Shown one piece after another: positions 1 to 10,844 of a stretch of DNA of 64,000 nucleotides. The notes beneath the pieces were generated by a model. That model saw nothing but the letters and a program-made list of their open reading frames with translations. It was not told the DNA's origin and made no database searches. The position numbers were made by a program, and so were the translations under genes. The first letter of the stretch is position 1; each line of letters starts with the position of its first letter. Where the stretch lies: positions 21,042,251-21,106,250 of the forward strand of contig OX463863.1 in NCBI GenBank assembly GCA_949825065.1. Direction: 5' to 3'. This DNA comes from Odontocerum albicorne (lineage: Eukaryota; Arthropoda; Insecta; Trichoptera; Odontoceridae).

Positions 1-217
1 CACTTGACTTTGTGAAGAGGTTTACAGTTTTAAAATATTCCATTTATAAAATAGATCAAATTTTAAATGAAGAATTTGAAAAAAATAACATTATTCGGTA
101 GACTATCCGTCATAATCGAGTATGATGACGACCATCGATACATTTTTATTATATGCTGCACCTTAGAAAGTATGCAATATTTACAAATCAAACTCAAAGA
201 TTCATCTTCATGGCAAT
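1..217. other. AT-rich DNA, no gene seen
   Basis: AT-rich sequence left of the mariner target site. I see no coding frame, repeat or RNA gene here. Confidence 0.5.
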
Positions 218-1173
218 TACGAGGCGTATCCAAAAAGTAAGTGTACTGAGGCTCTCACGACCGGATGGATTTTATTTTCGACATGTTGGCTACACTTCCG
301 TGTAGCCTGACCCTGCCCCTCCACAACGAGACCGGTTTGAGGTCAATACGTTGAGAAGTGTCGACGCGACAACACGTTTCGTGAAAAATGTCAAACCAAT
401 CTCCCGTCAAGTGCGAAATTTTGTAAAAAGGCAAGAGTTTTTGAGGCGCTGCAAACTCCATGGAGATGAATTTCTCCGCTCCATCGTTACTGGAGATGAA
501 ACTTGGGTTGCACACTACACGCCTGAAACCAAAAGGCAGTCTCAACAGTAGCGTCACACCTTTTCACCCTCCGCCAAAAAGTTCAAAACCACAATTTCAG
601 CCAAGAAAATCATGGCATCCGTGTTTTGGGACTGTCAAGGCATAATTTTAATTGAATTTATGCCTCAAGGGGAGACCATCAACTCTGCAAGATACTGTGA
701 GACCCTAAAAAATTGCGGAGGGCGATTCGGAACAAGAGGAGAGGCATGCTGACAAAGGGAGTCTGCCTGCTGCACGACAATGCAAGACCACACACGGCCA
801 ACGCCACGAAGGAACTGCTCGCCTCGTTTAAATGGGATGTCCTGAACCACCCCGCGCATTTTCCTGACCTAGCACCTTCAGATTACTATCTCTTTACCTC
901 CCTGAAGCTGCACATGGGTGGAAAAAGGTTTTCAGCCGACGAGGAGGTAAAGGAGGAGGTGAAGAAGTGGACGGAGGGGTTGGCGGGAAACTACTTCGAG
1001 GAAGGCATCAAAAAGTTGATACCCCGCTTCACCACCTGCATTGAGAGGAATGGCGACTATGTGGAAAAATAGCTTACATATGTACTACGGTAACCACGTA
1101 ATTTTTTTGTTTAAATAAAAAAAATTGTAACCTACAAAAATTTAGTACACTTACTTTCTGGATATGCCTCGTA
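218..1173 (+). mobile_element. Deleted mariner transposon with both terminal repeats
   Basis: A 30-bp terminal inverted repeat (218-247 against 1144-1173, two mismatches, each including the TA target) frames a Tc1/mariner element. It is about 956 bp, shorter than the roughly 1.3 kb usual for mariners. Transposase pieces lie on plus: one at 351-551 with TGDETWV (first catalytic Asp), and one at 713-1072 with LLHDNARPHT (second) and PDLAPSDYYLF (third), ending in the family-typical GDYVEK. The pieces are out of frame with each other and most of the N-terminal DNA-binding region is missing. The element is therefore dead, although the three catalytic Asp motifs remain readable in separate frames. 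What is inferred is only the activity state; the family is clear. Confidence 0.92.
713..1072 (+). pseudogene. Mariner transposase C-terminal fragment
   Basis: A 119-residue open piece of the DDE catalytic domain. It carries the HDNARPHT motif and the APSDY motif that supply the second and third Asp of the mariner DD34D triad, and GKRF and GDYVEK near the end. No start can be trusted because upstream coding is frameshifted and partly deleted. It belongs to the element at 218-1173. Confidence 0.85.
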
Positions 1174-1519
1174 CTACAATTTCTTTAACATTTTACATTT
1201 CCTTCCTTCATAATTTCATTAACTTGATCCGACCATACCTGAATATTTTAAAATGTGAGTTGAACCCTATTTACAAATAACCGAACTTTATGACATTCGA
1301 GTATACTGTCATAATTTTTGCAAATACAGTCATAACTTTTACATACATATATTGTTGTAACTTTATATCAGTTGTTGGTATGTATCTTAATTCTGAATCC
1401 AGTCCAGCTATTATATTGTATAGTACTAACCATCAAGGGGAAAACCGCTTTTAATGGTTATTGTATTTTTATTTATTTAAAACCGGTTGGAGCATATATA
1501 AACCATAACGAGAAAACTT
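1174..1519. other. AT-rich spacer, nothing recognised
   Basis: Noncoding AT-rich sequence between the mariner and the 30-bp repeat. A long open frame at 1372-1863 crosses it, but I see no domain in it. Confidence 0.4.
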
Positions 1520-1609
1520 GCAGTCGTGATCACATATGGGGAAGGAATTGCAGTCGTGATCACATATGGGGAAGGAATTGCAGTCGTGATCACATATGGG
1601 GAAGGAATT
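1520..1609 (+). repeat. Three perfect copies of a 30-bp tandem repeat
   Basis: The unit, which contains GTGATCACATATGGGGAAGG, is repeated three times without a mismatch. Because 30 is a multiple of 3, any frame through it stays open, which accounts for a 163-codon open frame here. I found no other sign of coding. Confidence 0.9.
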
Positions 1610-2048
1610 TTTCATTTTGTTGGAAGAAGCTCGTTTATTACAACCGATTTTACTTAAATTGTTGCTCGGCCTCGAAGTCGATGGTACTTCACTGTACAAT
1701 GCTACAATCGAGGGATTTGTCGCCCTACTGCAATCTCTTTCAACCAACCAAGCAGGAGATACATACACATACGGGTATGTTGTGCCCATTGGTGATAATT
1801 TCAGTTTTTATGAGTACAATAATAACAGAACTTAATCATTTGATGAGCATTTTACTCGCTTGAAATATTTATTTATATTTTAAATAAAAATGTATTCGAT
1901 AATTCAAACGATCAATTTTTTTACAAAAATACGTACAAATTTACAAATTGATTTTTGAGTTCCAACACAATATCATAACTGAAATGCAAAATCCTGAGAT
2001 CAAAAAAGTATTCAAAAACTGGATCTAGTTAACACATTCAATGCTATC
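1610..2048. other. Spacer before the minisatellite
   Basis: AT-rich sequence between the 30-bp repeat and the minisatellite. No gene or element recognised. Confidence 0.4.
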
Positions 2049-3976
2049 AAATTATTAAGGTAATTCACGTGTGGCTGACTAATTATTAAGGTAATTCACG
2101 TGTGGCTTACTAATTATTAAGGTAATTCACGTGTGGCTGACTAATTATTAAGGTAATTCACGTGTGGTTGACTAATTATTAAGGTAATTCACGTGTGGCT
2201 GACTAATTATTAAGGTAATTCACGTGTGGCTGACTAATTATTAAGGTAATTCGTGTGTGGCTGACTAATTATTAAGGTAATTCACGTGTGGCTGACTAAT
2301 TATTAAGGTAATTCGTGTGTGGCTAACTAATTATTAAGGTAATTCGTGTGTGGCTGACTAATTATTAAGGTAATTCACGTGTGGCTGACTAATTATTAAG
2401 GTAATTCACGTGTGGCTGACTAATTATTAAGGTAATTCACGTGTGGCTGACTAATTATTAAGGTAATTCACGTGTGGCTGACTAATTATTAAGGTAATTC
2501 ACGTGTGGCTGACTAATTATTAAGGTAATTCGTGTGTGGCTGACTAATTATTAAGGTAATTCGTGTATGGCTGACTAATTATTAAGGTAATTCACGTGTG
2601 GCTGACTAATTATTAAGGTAATTCACGTGTGGCTGACTAATTATTAAGGTAATTCACGTGTGGCTGACTAATTATTAAGGTAATTCACGTGTGGCTGACT
2701 AATTATTAAGGTAATTTACGTGTGGCTGACTAATTATTAAGGTAATTCGTGTGTGGCTGACTAATTATTAAGGTAATTCGTGTGTGGCTGACTAATTATT
2801 AAGGTAATTCACGTGTGGCTGACTAATTATTAAGGTAATTCACGTGTGGCTGACTAATTATTAAGGTAATTCACGTGTGGCTGACTAATTATTAAGGTAA
2901 TTTGTGTGTGGCTGACTAATAATTAAGGTAATTCGTGTGTGGCTGACTAATTATTAAGGTAATTCACGTGTGGCTGACTAATTATTAAGGTAATTCACGT
3001 GTGGCTGACTAATTATTAAGGTAATTCGTGTGTGGCTGACTAATTATTAAGGTAATTAGTGTGTGGCTGACTAATTATTAAGGTAATTCACGTGTGGCTG
3101 ACTAATTATTTAGGTAATTCACGTGTGGCTGACTAATTATTAAGGTAATTCGTGTATGGCTGACTAATTATTAAGGTAATTCGTGTGTGGCTGACTAATT
3201 ATTAAGGTAATTCACGTGTGGCTGACTAATTATTAAGGTAATTCACGTGTGGCTGACTAATTATTAAGGTAATTCGTGTGTGGCTGACTAATTATTAAGG
3301 TAATTCACGTGTGGCTGACTAATTATTAAGGTAATTCACGTGTGGCTGACTACTTATTAAGGTAATTCACGTGTGGCTGACTAATTATTAAGGTAATTCA
3401 CGTGTGGCTGACTACTTATTAAGGTAATTCACGTGTGGCTGACTAATTATTAAGGTAATTCACGTGTGGCTGACTAATTATTAAGGTAATTCACGTGTGG
3501 CTGACTAATTATTAAGGTAATTCATGTGGCTGACTAATTATTAAGGTAATTCACGTGTGGCTGACTAATTATTAAGGTAATTCATGTGTGGCTGACTAAT
3601 TATTAAGGTAATTCACGTGTAGCTGACTAATTATTAAGGTAAGTCACGTGTGGCTTACTAATTATTAAGGTAATTCACGTGTGACTGACTAATTATTAAG
3701 GTAATTCACGTGTGGCTTACTAATTATTAAGGTAATTCACGTGTGGCTGACTACTTATTAAGGTAATTCACGTGTGGCTGACTAATTATTAAGGTAATTC
3801 ATGTGTGGCTGACTAATTATTAAGGTAATTCACGTGTGGCTGACTAATTATTAAGGTAATTCACATGTGGCTGACTAATTATTAAGATAATTCACGTGTG
3901 TTTTACCAATTATTAAGGTAGTTAACGTGTGGCTTACTAATTATTAAGGTGATACACGTGTAGCTGACTAATTATT
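2049..3976. repeat. 31-bp minisatellite, about 62 copies, most with a CACGTG E-box
   Basis: Head-to-tail 31-bp units of the form TTATTAAGGTAATTCACGTG followed by TGGCTGACTAA. The main variant replaces CACGTG by CGTGTG. By eye about two thirds of units keep CACGTG. CGTGTG copies are interspersed from about 2250 to 3290 and absent from the last roughly 700 bp. Edge copies are the most degenerate, as expected where unequal exchange homogenises the middle. No spacers vary between units, so it is not a CRISPR array. Function is unknown. Confidence 0.97.
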
Positions 3977-4078
3977 CAAAATGAAACAAAAAAGATATGT
4001 AAAATTAGGTGCGATTTAATTTGGTGTTGTCTAGTAGTACCCACCCTCCATTTGAAACTAAATATTTGCATACAAAGT

Positions 4079-4217
4079 CGCGTTGTTAGCGTCTGAAGGC
4101 TGCGAAGAAGAACGCACTAGGCGCGTTGTTAGCGTCTGAAGGCTGCGAAGAAGAACGCATTAGGCGCGTTGTTAGCGCCTAAAGGCTGCGAAGAACGCAC
4201 TAAGCGCGTTGTTAGCA
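4079..4217. repeat. 43-bp tandem repeat, three copies plus a partial
   Basis: Units beginning CGCGTTGTTAGCGTCTGAAG at 4079 and 4122 are nearly identical. The third (4165) lacks 3 bp, and a fourth starts at about 4205 and decays. GC content is much higher than in the neighbouring DNA. Confidence 0.85.
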
Positions 4218-4589
4218 TTGAACGTGTTAAAGGAAGAAATTAGAAAAGTAGGGATTGTTGGGGTAATGCTACGATTGCACCGGCTCGGTCGTTCCATGGA
4301 TATGATATTATTGGCAATTTAATCCCTTTCTAGGAGAGGCTTATGTTAATCCGCGCACAGCATTATATAGCCAAGTTAAACACCGGAGAGGATCTCAGCA
4401 TTAATACTGACTGTCGAGCCCCTCGTGCCATTCCTGTTCTGTTAGCTATCTGCTTCGGAGGCTGTGTCCAGAGCCTGTGTTCCCACGTGTACTATATGTG
4501 CGAAACATACGGGTAGTTAATCCAATGGGCGCGTGTGAGTCTATCAAAGGTCTTCTTTTTTATCGTGATCCATTGGTTGTTTGGTGTAA
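4218..4589. other. Unassigned moderately GC-rich sequence
   Basis: Noncoding sequence with balanced base composition, unlike the AT-rich surroundings. I recognise no element or gene in it. Confidence 0.35.
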
Positions 4590-5364
4590 ATAAACATGGT
4601 AAATCACTAAACATATTCATGATAATGCTATTATAATCGTCATCGTAGTCGAGGATCCCTTCGCCACACCAACGTCAAACATGAATCATTCTTTCATGGC
4701 GATCAATTGATCTTCTGTCAGAAACCAGCCCGATCCTAGATGCGCAGTCCCTCCCGCAAATGTCCCAGACATGTGGACCCTGCTGAGTCACCAGGTCATG
4801 CTGATACATATTCGCAGCACGCTGGCTTTCTCACAAGTCTAGCTGCTGAAACGCGATCAGCCCGAGAGCATACGGCTCTCCACCCCTCACGGTCCTGAGC
4901 CGCCCGTTCCGCTCCCAGAGCTCAGGCGCCCCACTCAAAGTAAGCGGCTCACGCAGACTGCCTTTATAGCGTTTCCTCTGCCCACCAACTCTTCGCTTGT
5001 CCACCACTTCCCTGTACAAGACGCGTTTTGAGAGTCTGTAATTGCCCGTGCTTTTCACATGCCCAGTCCGCAATTTTACCTTTACAACCATATATTCTAT
5101 AGGTCTACAGTTGGAGCCTTGCAGGACTGAAACATTGGTGACGTGATCACTCCAGTGGATCCGAAAAATTCGGTGAAGGAAACACTGTTGAAACATTTCA
5201 AGGCTTTGAATGTGCCTTCTATAGGGAACCCAAATCTCAGACCCATAGATAAGTGTGGGGAGGACAACAGCCTTGTAGACTGATATATTTGTAGATTGAG
5301 ATATGTCTCTGCTGTAGAATACTCTGTCATTCAATTTAGCAATAGCCGCTGACGCACTACTGGG
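4590..5364 (-). pseudogene. LINE fragment: reverse transcriptase C-terminus and 3' UTR
   Basis: Minus strand. A 167-codon open piece (5334 to 4831) starts in the region that follows the RT catalytic core and contains ISVYKAVVLPTLIYGSEIW, then HRIFRIHWSDHVTNV and GGQRKRYKGSLRE. These are typical of the C-terminal part of LINE-encoded endonuclease/RT proteins. The 3' UTR runs to about 4590 and ends near a CATGTTTATTTA tail. The same sequence recurs on plus at about 30945-31733, so the two are copies of one family. Upstream RT and endonuclease are absent (5' truncation at about 5364), the usual outcome of LINE insertion. Confidence 0.85.
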
Positions 5365-5639
5365 TTCTCTCTGGTCGTCGGCCCGGGAAAGTTGTAGATT
5401 GTCGGTTAAAAAAAATACTAACTTTTTTTTACACTAAATTCATCTTAATTTAGATCATATAACAAATAACCGTTCATACTACCATTATTCATATACGTAT
5501 TGTTTTTTAACTTAGATTGTGTACATATTTGTGGTTGATTTCATCGTAGATCCAAAGGTAGGTAGTTTGTTTTTTCTCTCTTCAAATTTTTTTTTCCTCG
5601 TGTCGTTTTTTTTCTCTTTCTTTTTTTTTAGTACGTAGG
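5365..5639. other. Spacer between two LINE fragments
   Basis: AT- and T-rich sequence with poly-T runs. Nothing is recognised. Confidence 0.4.
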
Positions 5640-5659
5640 TAAAATGATTCCACACAAAC

Positions 5660-6290
5660 TTCCTGATCCCAAACCACCTATCATCAAGAATATTGCAATG
5701 GAATAGTCGTAGCCTCCCCTCCAACAAGGCTGAATTTCTTCTGATGCTTGGTGAGTTCTGCCCATCTTTGGCCGCCGTCTCGGAGACATGGCTATCTCCG
5801 GGGGCATTATTTAATGTTCCCGGGTACTCGTGGCTACGGGACGATAGGGCGGATGGAAGGGGTGGAGCAGCCCTTTTCATCTTATCATCCATTCCATATA
5901 CGCAAGTGGTTCTGGGTTCTCGGGACGCCAGCTTCAATGCAGTCGCTGCGAGAGTCCAGAATATTACGTAAATATCAGTTTATATCACGCGCCCGTCATC
6001 CATCATCATCTCACAACTTATCTTAGAAATATAATATCAACACTACCTCATCCCATCATCTTACTTGGGGATATGAACTCCCATCACACGCTATGGGGAT
6101 CACCTAGGGCATGTAGATTTGGAGCCGAAATTATGAATATTCTGGACGATTTTGAACTTTGCGTACTGAATAACGGATCACCTACCCGCTTAACACCGCC
6201 GAATCAAAGTTCAAGCGCAATAGATCTATCCATATGTTCAGCGACATTAGCCCTACGCTATCGTGGGATGTAGCGCCTGATCCCCACGGG
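5660..6290 (+). pseudogene. LINE endonuclease domain broken by frameshifts
   Basis: N-terminal half in one frame (ILQWNSRSLPSNKAEFL, then AVSETWLSP with the catalytic Glu, at about 5685-5971). C-terminal half in another frame from about 6070 (GDMNSHHTLWGSPRA, then NNGSPTRLTPPNQSSSAIDL). The terminal motif GSDHLPI is in the frame of the RT (from 6234). At least two frameshifts therefore separate parts of one exonuclease-endonuclease-phosphatase domain that would nick the target DNA. The loss is typical of old LINE copies. Confidence 0.85.
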
Positions 6291-9200
6291 AGTGATCACC
6301 TCCCCATAATCATTACATTTCCATCACCTCACCCCCCATTCATTAACCCCACTTGTAATAAATTTAACACCCATAAAGCCAATTGGAACAAATTCTCCCA
6401 CTCCCTCGAGGCCTCAATACAACAATTAGAATGGCCGACACATAACAATTTTCATACTCTGTATGATAAATTCGTGGAGTTGATGATCCAGGCGGCCCAC
6501 TACTCGATCCCCCTTAAAAAACCTCACTTCTTTAAGCCACAACCCCCTCCATGGTGGGATGAAGAGTGTTCAAATGCAATTAAATCCCGGAAAAAAGTAT
6601 ACCAATCCTATAAAAATAACATGACAGAGACAAACTTCCTCCTTTTTCGTAAAGTACAAACCGTCACAAAACGCTTGCTTTCTAAGAAGAAGAAAGATGG
6701 ATGGATACGGTTTTGTCACACCCTTTCACCAGAAACTCCAATATCAACAGTGTGGGAGAATGTGAAGAAATTTAGGTCCATCTACTCAACCCGCTTACAT
6801 AAAATACCAACAGAGTGTTGGGTTCACACCTTTTTGAATAAAATTGCTCCTTCTTCATCTCCAACCCAATATGACGTGCCATATACATACTTTCTCACCT
6901 CTCATAATCATCCCCTAGATGCGCCCTTCACAGAAAATGAACTCAACATGGTTTTGTCCAGCCTAAAGGACTCCTCCCCAGGACTGGATAACATCCCATA
7001 TTCCTTTCTAGTGAAAACCCTACCCTACACCAGGAAATATTATCTAACACTGGTCAATTGCATTTTTAATACAGGAAAAATTCCCAAGTCCTGGAAAATA
7101 TTTAAAATTATCCCAATACCTAAAATGGGTAAAGATCTTTCAGATGGAAATTCCTATAGACCAATAGCCCTTGCATCAACTTTGGGAAAAATCACAGAAC
7201 ATCTTATTAAAAACCGCCTTGAATGGTTTGTAGAACACAATAAAATTCTGGATATTAATCAATTTGGTTTCCGTAAATCACGTAGTGCTATGGATAATTT
7301 AGCTATTCTCACTACTGATATTCATTCCGCCTTTACTTATCAAAAACCACTTATAGCCGCTTTCTTAGATATTACCTCAGCTTATGACAATGTCATTTTA
7401 CATATTTTAAAACAAAAGATGTTACACAAAAAAATACCCAACAAAATCACCCACCTCATATTTAACCTTTTATCAGAACGCTCCATCTTTCTATCAGTGG
7501 AGGAGGTGTCTTTCACAAGAACCGTTTGGAGGGGTCTCCCGCAAGGATCAGTCCTTAGCCCCCTCCTTTATAACATTTATACGGCAGATCTTGCTCACCT
7601 GGTTCCCCTCAATACCGTCGTATTACAATATGCAGATGATATCGTGGTTTACGCGTCCAATGAATCCTTTAAAATAGCAGAAAAAATATTAAACAATTCC
7701 CTCCACTCTCTCTCTAAGTGGCTCAAAAACCATGGATTAGATATTTCCCCCTCCAAAAGTTCTATTGTCGTGTTCTCGCGGAAAAGACAACTGCCTACCA
7801 CTAATATTTATATTGACAATGCCCCTATTCTTAACCACAGTTCACACAAATTCCTCGGAATGACATTCGACTCCAGGTTATCTTGGAAAAATCACGCTGA
7901 GAACATAACATCAACCTGCCAAAAAAACATAAATATTCTTCGCGCAGTATCAGGAGTCTGGTGGGGGGCACACCCAACCACTTTGAGACTTCTATACACC
8001 GCCCTCATCAGAAGCCACCTTGATTATGGGTCATTCTTATTGGACCCTACCTTCAAATATATCCTCCATAAACTAGACCTTATTCAATTTCAGGCCCTTC
8101 GAATTATAGTTGGAGCTATGAAATCTACGCCGACAAATGCCCTACAGGTTGAATGTGTGGACCCACCGCTCTGCTTCCGAAGACAGTTCTTAGGTACCCG
8201 ATACTTCCTCAATATATACAAAACAACATCCCACCCCCTTCTGCGTAAATTGAAATCACTTTCAGATCTCATTCCCACAAACATATTTTGGAGAAACAAA
8301 ACACTCCCCCCTTTAATACAAAGTTATCGTAAATTCTCATCGTTGAATGTGGTAGTCCAAAAAACCCCTATTCCTCCTTTATACTGCACCCCGTTTCAAG
8401 CTTTAATTATAAATCCACGCATTGTTGAATCCTTTGGTATTGATAAGTCGAATTATCACGCCAATTATGATTTCATCAACCACATTAACACCCATTGGAG
8501 TGACTGGACTGTCTTCTACACAGACGCATCCAAGATTGCTAATGAGGAACATGTAGGAATAGCAATATATTGCGAAAGCTTAAATATCAAGAAAAAAATT
8601 AAACTACCCAAATTTTCAACTACATTCACTGGTGAGACATTGGCAATCTTGGAAGCATTACAAACATCTTTAGAATTAAGTATCCCAAACACTTTAATTG
8701 TATCAGATTGTCTAAGTTCCCTTCAAGCAATAGGAAAGAACCCATTTCGATCCCCAAATAGTATAACACTTAATATAAGGGAAACTATATACAACCTTGA
8801 AGAGGCGGGCCTTGATGTCGCCCTGGCTTGGGTTCCTAGTCATCGAGGCATTTCGGGTAACGAAGAAGCAGATACTCTAGCTAAAGAGGCAACCTCTACA
8901 GGAAATACAGATAAATATAATTACACATCTGCACAAGACTTATTACCTTTGGCGCGCTCTTCGATGATGGAGGAGTGGACAAATTACTGGAATGCCTCGA
9001 ACCGCACTAGGGGAAAAAGATATGCGTCAATTCAACCCTACATTCCAATCAAACCCTGGTTTTCCAATTATAGAAGCACTCGGAGAGAAGCGACAATTAT
9101 AAGCCGAATACGCTTTGGACATTGCTGTTCCCCTGTCCACCTGGCCAGACTACATATAAGGAACTCTTCTTTATGTGAGTGTGGCCGGGAGGAGGGAGAT

Positions 9201-9368
9201 CTTGAACATATCTTCTTCTCCTGTTCTCTGAATACTTTCCCTTTGACCTTTAAAAAACAAACAAAAATATTACTCCCCGCAAATCTTCCCCACCTGTTGA
9301 GCCTCAATAAAATTTCCATATTGAATAGCATCACTCATTTTATTAACAAAAACAAAATTAACCTGTAA
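6234..9368 (+). CDS. LINE ORF2 remainder: reverse transcriptase and RNase H, 1044 residues
   Basis: Open for 1044 codons. The first residues are the end of the endonuclease (GSDHLPI). RT follows, with the fingers motif NSYRPIALAS, GLPQGSVLSPLLYNIY and the catalytic YADD at about residue 466 (LQYADDIVVYA). RNase H lies at about 758-890 with FYTDAS, GETLAILEAL, IVSDCLSSLQAI and SHRGISGNEEADTLAKEA, giving the D-E-D-D set. A C-terminal CECGREEGDLEHIFFSC at about 981-997 is the CCHC-type cluster known from this group. The true start lies upstream in the broken endonuclease, so the ATG at 6234 is only the first in the surviving frame. Its role would be target-primed reverse transcription. The long intact frame suggests a young copy, but without endonuclease it cannot move itself. 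Confidence 0.92.
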   Translation: MFSDISPTLSWDVAPDPHGSDHLPIIITFPSPHPPFINPTCNKFNTHKANWNKFSHSLEASIQQLEWPTHNNFHTLYDKFVELMIQAAHYSIPLKKPHFFKPQPPPWWDEECSNAIKSRKKVYQSYKNNMTETNFLLFRKVQTVTKRLLSKKKKDGWIRFCHTLSPETPISTVWENVKKFRSIYSTRLHKIPTECWVHTFLNKIAPSSSPTQYDVPYTYFLTSHNHPLDAPFTENELNMVLSSLKDSSPGLDNIPYSFLVKTLPYTRKYYLTLVNCIFNTGKIPKSWKIFKIIPIPKMGKDLSDGNSYRPIALASTLGKITEHLIKNRLEWFVEHNKILDINQFGFRKSRSAMDNLAILTTDIHSAFTYQKPLIAAFLDITSAYDNVILHILKQKMLHKKIPNKITHLIFNLLSERSIFLSVEEVSFTRTVWRGLPQGSVLSPLLYNIYTADLAHLVPLNTVVLQYADDIVVYASNESFKIAEKILNNSLHSLSKWLKNHGLDISPSKSSIVVFSRKRQLPTTNIYIDNAPILNHSSHKFLGMTFDSRLSWKNHAENITSTCQKNINILRAVSGVWWGAHPTTLRLLYTALIRSHLDYGSFLLDPTFKYILHKLDLIQFQALRIIVGAMKSTPTNALQVECVDPPLCFRRQFLGTRYFLNIYKTTSHPLLRKLKSLSDLIPTNIFWRNKTLPPLIQSYRKFSSLNVVVQKTPIPPLYCTPFQALIINPRIVESFGIDKSNYHANYDFINHINTHWSDWTVFYTDASKIANEEHVGIAIYCESLNIKKKIKLPKFSTTFTGETLAILEALQTSLELSIPNTLIVSDCLSSLQAIGKNPFRSPNSITLNIRETIYNLEEAGLDVALAWVPSHRGISGNEEADTLAKEATSTGNTDKYNYTSAQDLLPLARSSMMEEWTNYWNASNRTRGKRYASIQPYIPIKPWFSNYRSTRREATIISRIRFGHCCSPVHLARLHIRNSSLCECGREEGDLEHIFFSCSLNTFPLTFKKQTKILLPANLPHLLSLNKISILNSITHFINKNKINL

Positions 9369-9624
9369 TAAAATATATGTATAATATATATGATAAATAT
9401 CGATAGAAAATTAAATTTAAATCATTCGCTCGCTCACATACATTTAACTATCATCTTATTGTAAATATTCATTTAGTTGTAAACTATGTACTTTAGTTGT
9501 AAAATAGTTTAACTCCATAGTATCTCACTAGATAACAGTAGTCCTGGGCCGAGTTGCTTGATGTGGCGGTCGCCCATATGAATGGAACTACCTAGATACT
9601 ATGAAGCTGACATCACTGGACACT

Positions 9625-9950
9625 GGCGTATACTCCTCCATATATAGGAGTTCACGGCCATTATTCAAAGAGAGAGAGAGAGAGAGAGTCTATGGTTTTT
9701 TCTATGCGTTCTAACTGTCAATAAAGGCATTGGCAAAATTAGACACTGCACTTCACTTGACACTGTCTTATATTCATTCATTTATGGTAGTTCTCTGCCA
9801 TTACTCAAAAACAAGACAAAAAAAAAAGACGGCCCTTACTCGAGAAGTATCTGGCGTATACTCCATACATAGAAGGTCACGGTCATTATTTAAGAAGATA
9901 TACTCCATCAGATATAGGAGTGCATGGCCATTATTCAGAAAGAAGTGAGT
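9625..9950 (+). repeat. Dispersed GTATACTCC...GGAGT repeats at the unit start, with (AG)10
   Basis: A short motif, GCGTATACTCC, about 10 bp of ATATATA-rich sequence, GGAGT, then CGGCCATTATTCA, occurs near 9625, 9852 and 9899. It recurs near 26668, 32195, 32410, 55660-55890 (reversed), 55998, 56085, 62040, 62255 and 62290. The ACTCC and GGAGT halves can pair. A pure (AG)10 microsatellite sits at 9669-9688. I see no coding in it. Confidence 0.7.
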
Positions 9951-10844
9951 TATTCCTGTCCTGTCAGTTAGGTATTGATTATGTGATTTATTCTTTGTAT
10001 ATTCTCGTTTCTTTTTTCCGTTTTTTCTAGTTGATGACGTTATTGAATTAGATGTTTGATTCTGACCCTCTCACAGTGATAGTATATCAGTGTGCGCTGC
10101 TTGATAAAGTGACATTTTATGTTTTGTAAAGGCATATTTTTACCTCAGCTCATTTTGACAGTTGTTCTGCTGGGATATCGATCACCGTTACATCAGTACA
10201 ATAGAGGCTTTGCACTTATTCCATAAACTGTATTAGTTATTTTATGCTAAAATCAAGTTTTTTGGTTCAAATTTGATTAATTTCACTTTTCATGAAAACT
10301 AACATTCTGATGCTATTTTAAAGATATTTTCCTTATCATTAAACTGTTTATATTTAAAAAAACATAATTGCCTGAGTTGAGATTACAACTATTCACCTGG
10401 AGCGATACTTCAAAATAAAAAATGGTCAATTCCACAAGGACGGCGTAGCTTGTGTTTTTGATGTTTTAGCAATATTTTTAGATTCCAGAAGCTAGGAAAG
10501 AACTTCAACAACCCCAGATTACAAACATACATACCATAATGCCTTTTCCCTGTCAGTATAGTCAGAGTGCCAGGTCTTCCTATCTCGGCACACATCCTTA
10601 GCCTCTCCTACATACACCTTCTCATATGACTTCTCTGTCTTTCTACATGTCCTTACAGAATATCGTTTACTTGACCCAACAATAACATTACTTTTCTTGA
10701 CCTTCCTCTCACACATGTGCACTATACTATATATCTGTTTTGTTAATTTTTCTTCATTCAAATATTAAATAAAAAACAATATAATTTTTTTAATAATTTA
10801 TACTATAGAACTCGTTCGAAGATTACAAAAATCACCATTTATTA
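9951..10844. other. Noncoding part of unit 1 before the inverted-repeat arm
   Basis: AT-rich, conserved in units 2 (about 32510-33404) and 3 (about 62330-63135). Short open frames on minus (10410-10595, 10519-10761) are shared by the units but interrupted differently and have no recognisable domain, so I do not call them genes. Confidence 0.5.

Larger units (their letters stand above)
5640..9540 (+). mobile_element. I-clade-like non-LTR retrotransposon, 5'-truncated
   Basis: The element contains, in order, an apurinic-type endonuclease region, reverse transcriptase, RNase H and a C-terminal CCHC-like cluster. This order, with RNase H after the RT, is that of the I/LOA group of LINEs. ORF1 (gag-like) is absent upstream, so the copy is 5'-truncated; a related ORF1 is seen on minus at 49600-50575. 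The 3' limit is approximate. An inverted pair (CATAGTATCT near 9514, AGATACTATG near 9594) lies just after it. Confidence 0.85.

Noticed and set aside
1372..1863. 163-codon open frame with three CSRDHIWGRN repeats
   Set aside because: Openness comes from a 30-bp perfect repeat; no domain, no splice sites, AT-rich spacer codons.
2049..3976. CRISPR-like array
   Set aside because: Units are contiguous with no unique spacers, and the context is eukaryotic. It is a minisatellite.
10410..10761. Minus frames shared by units 1, 2 and 3 (MCAEIGRPGTLTILTGK and MNEEKLTKQIYSIVHMCERK)
   Set aside because: Their conservation is explained by the duplication itself. Changes among units look neutral and I see no domain or partner exon.
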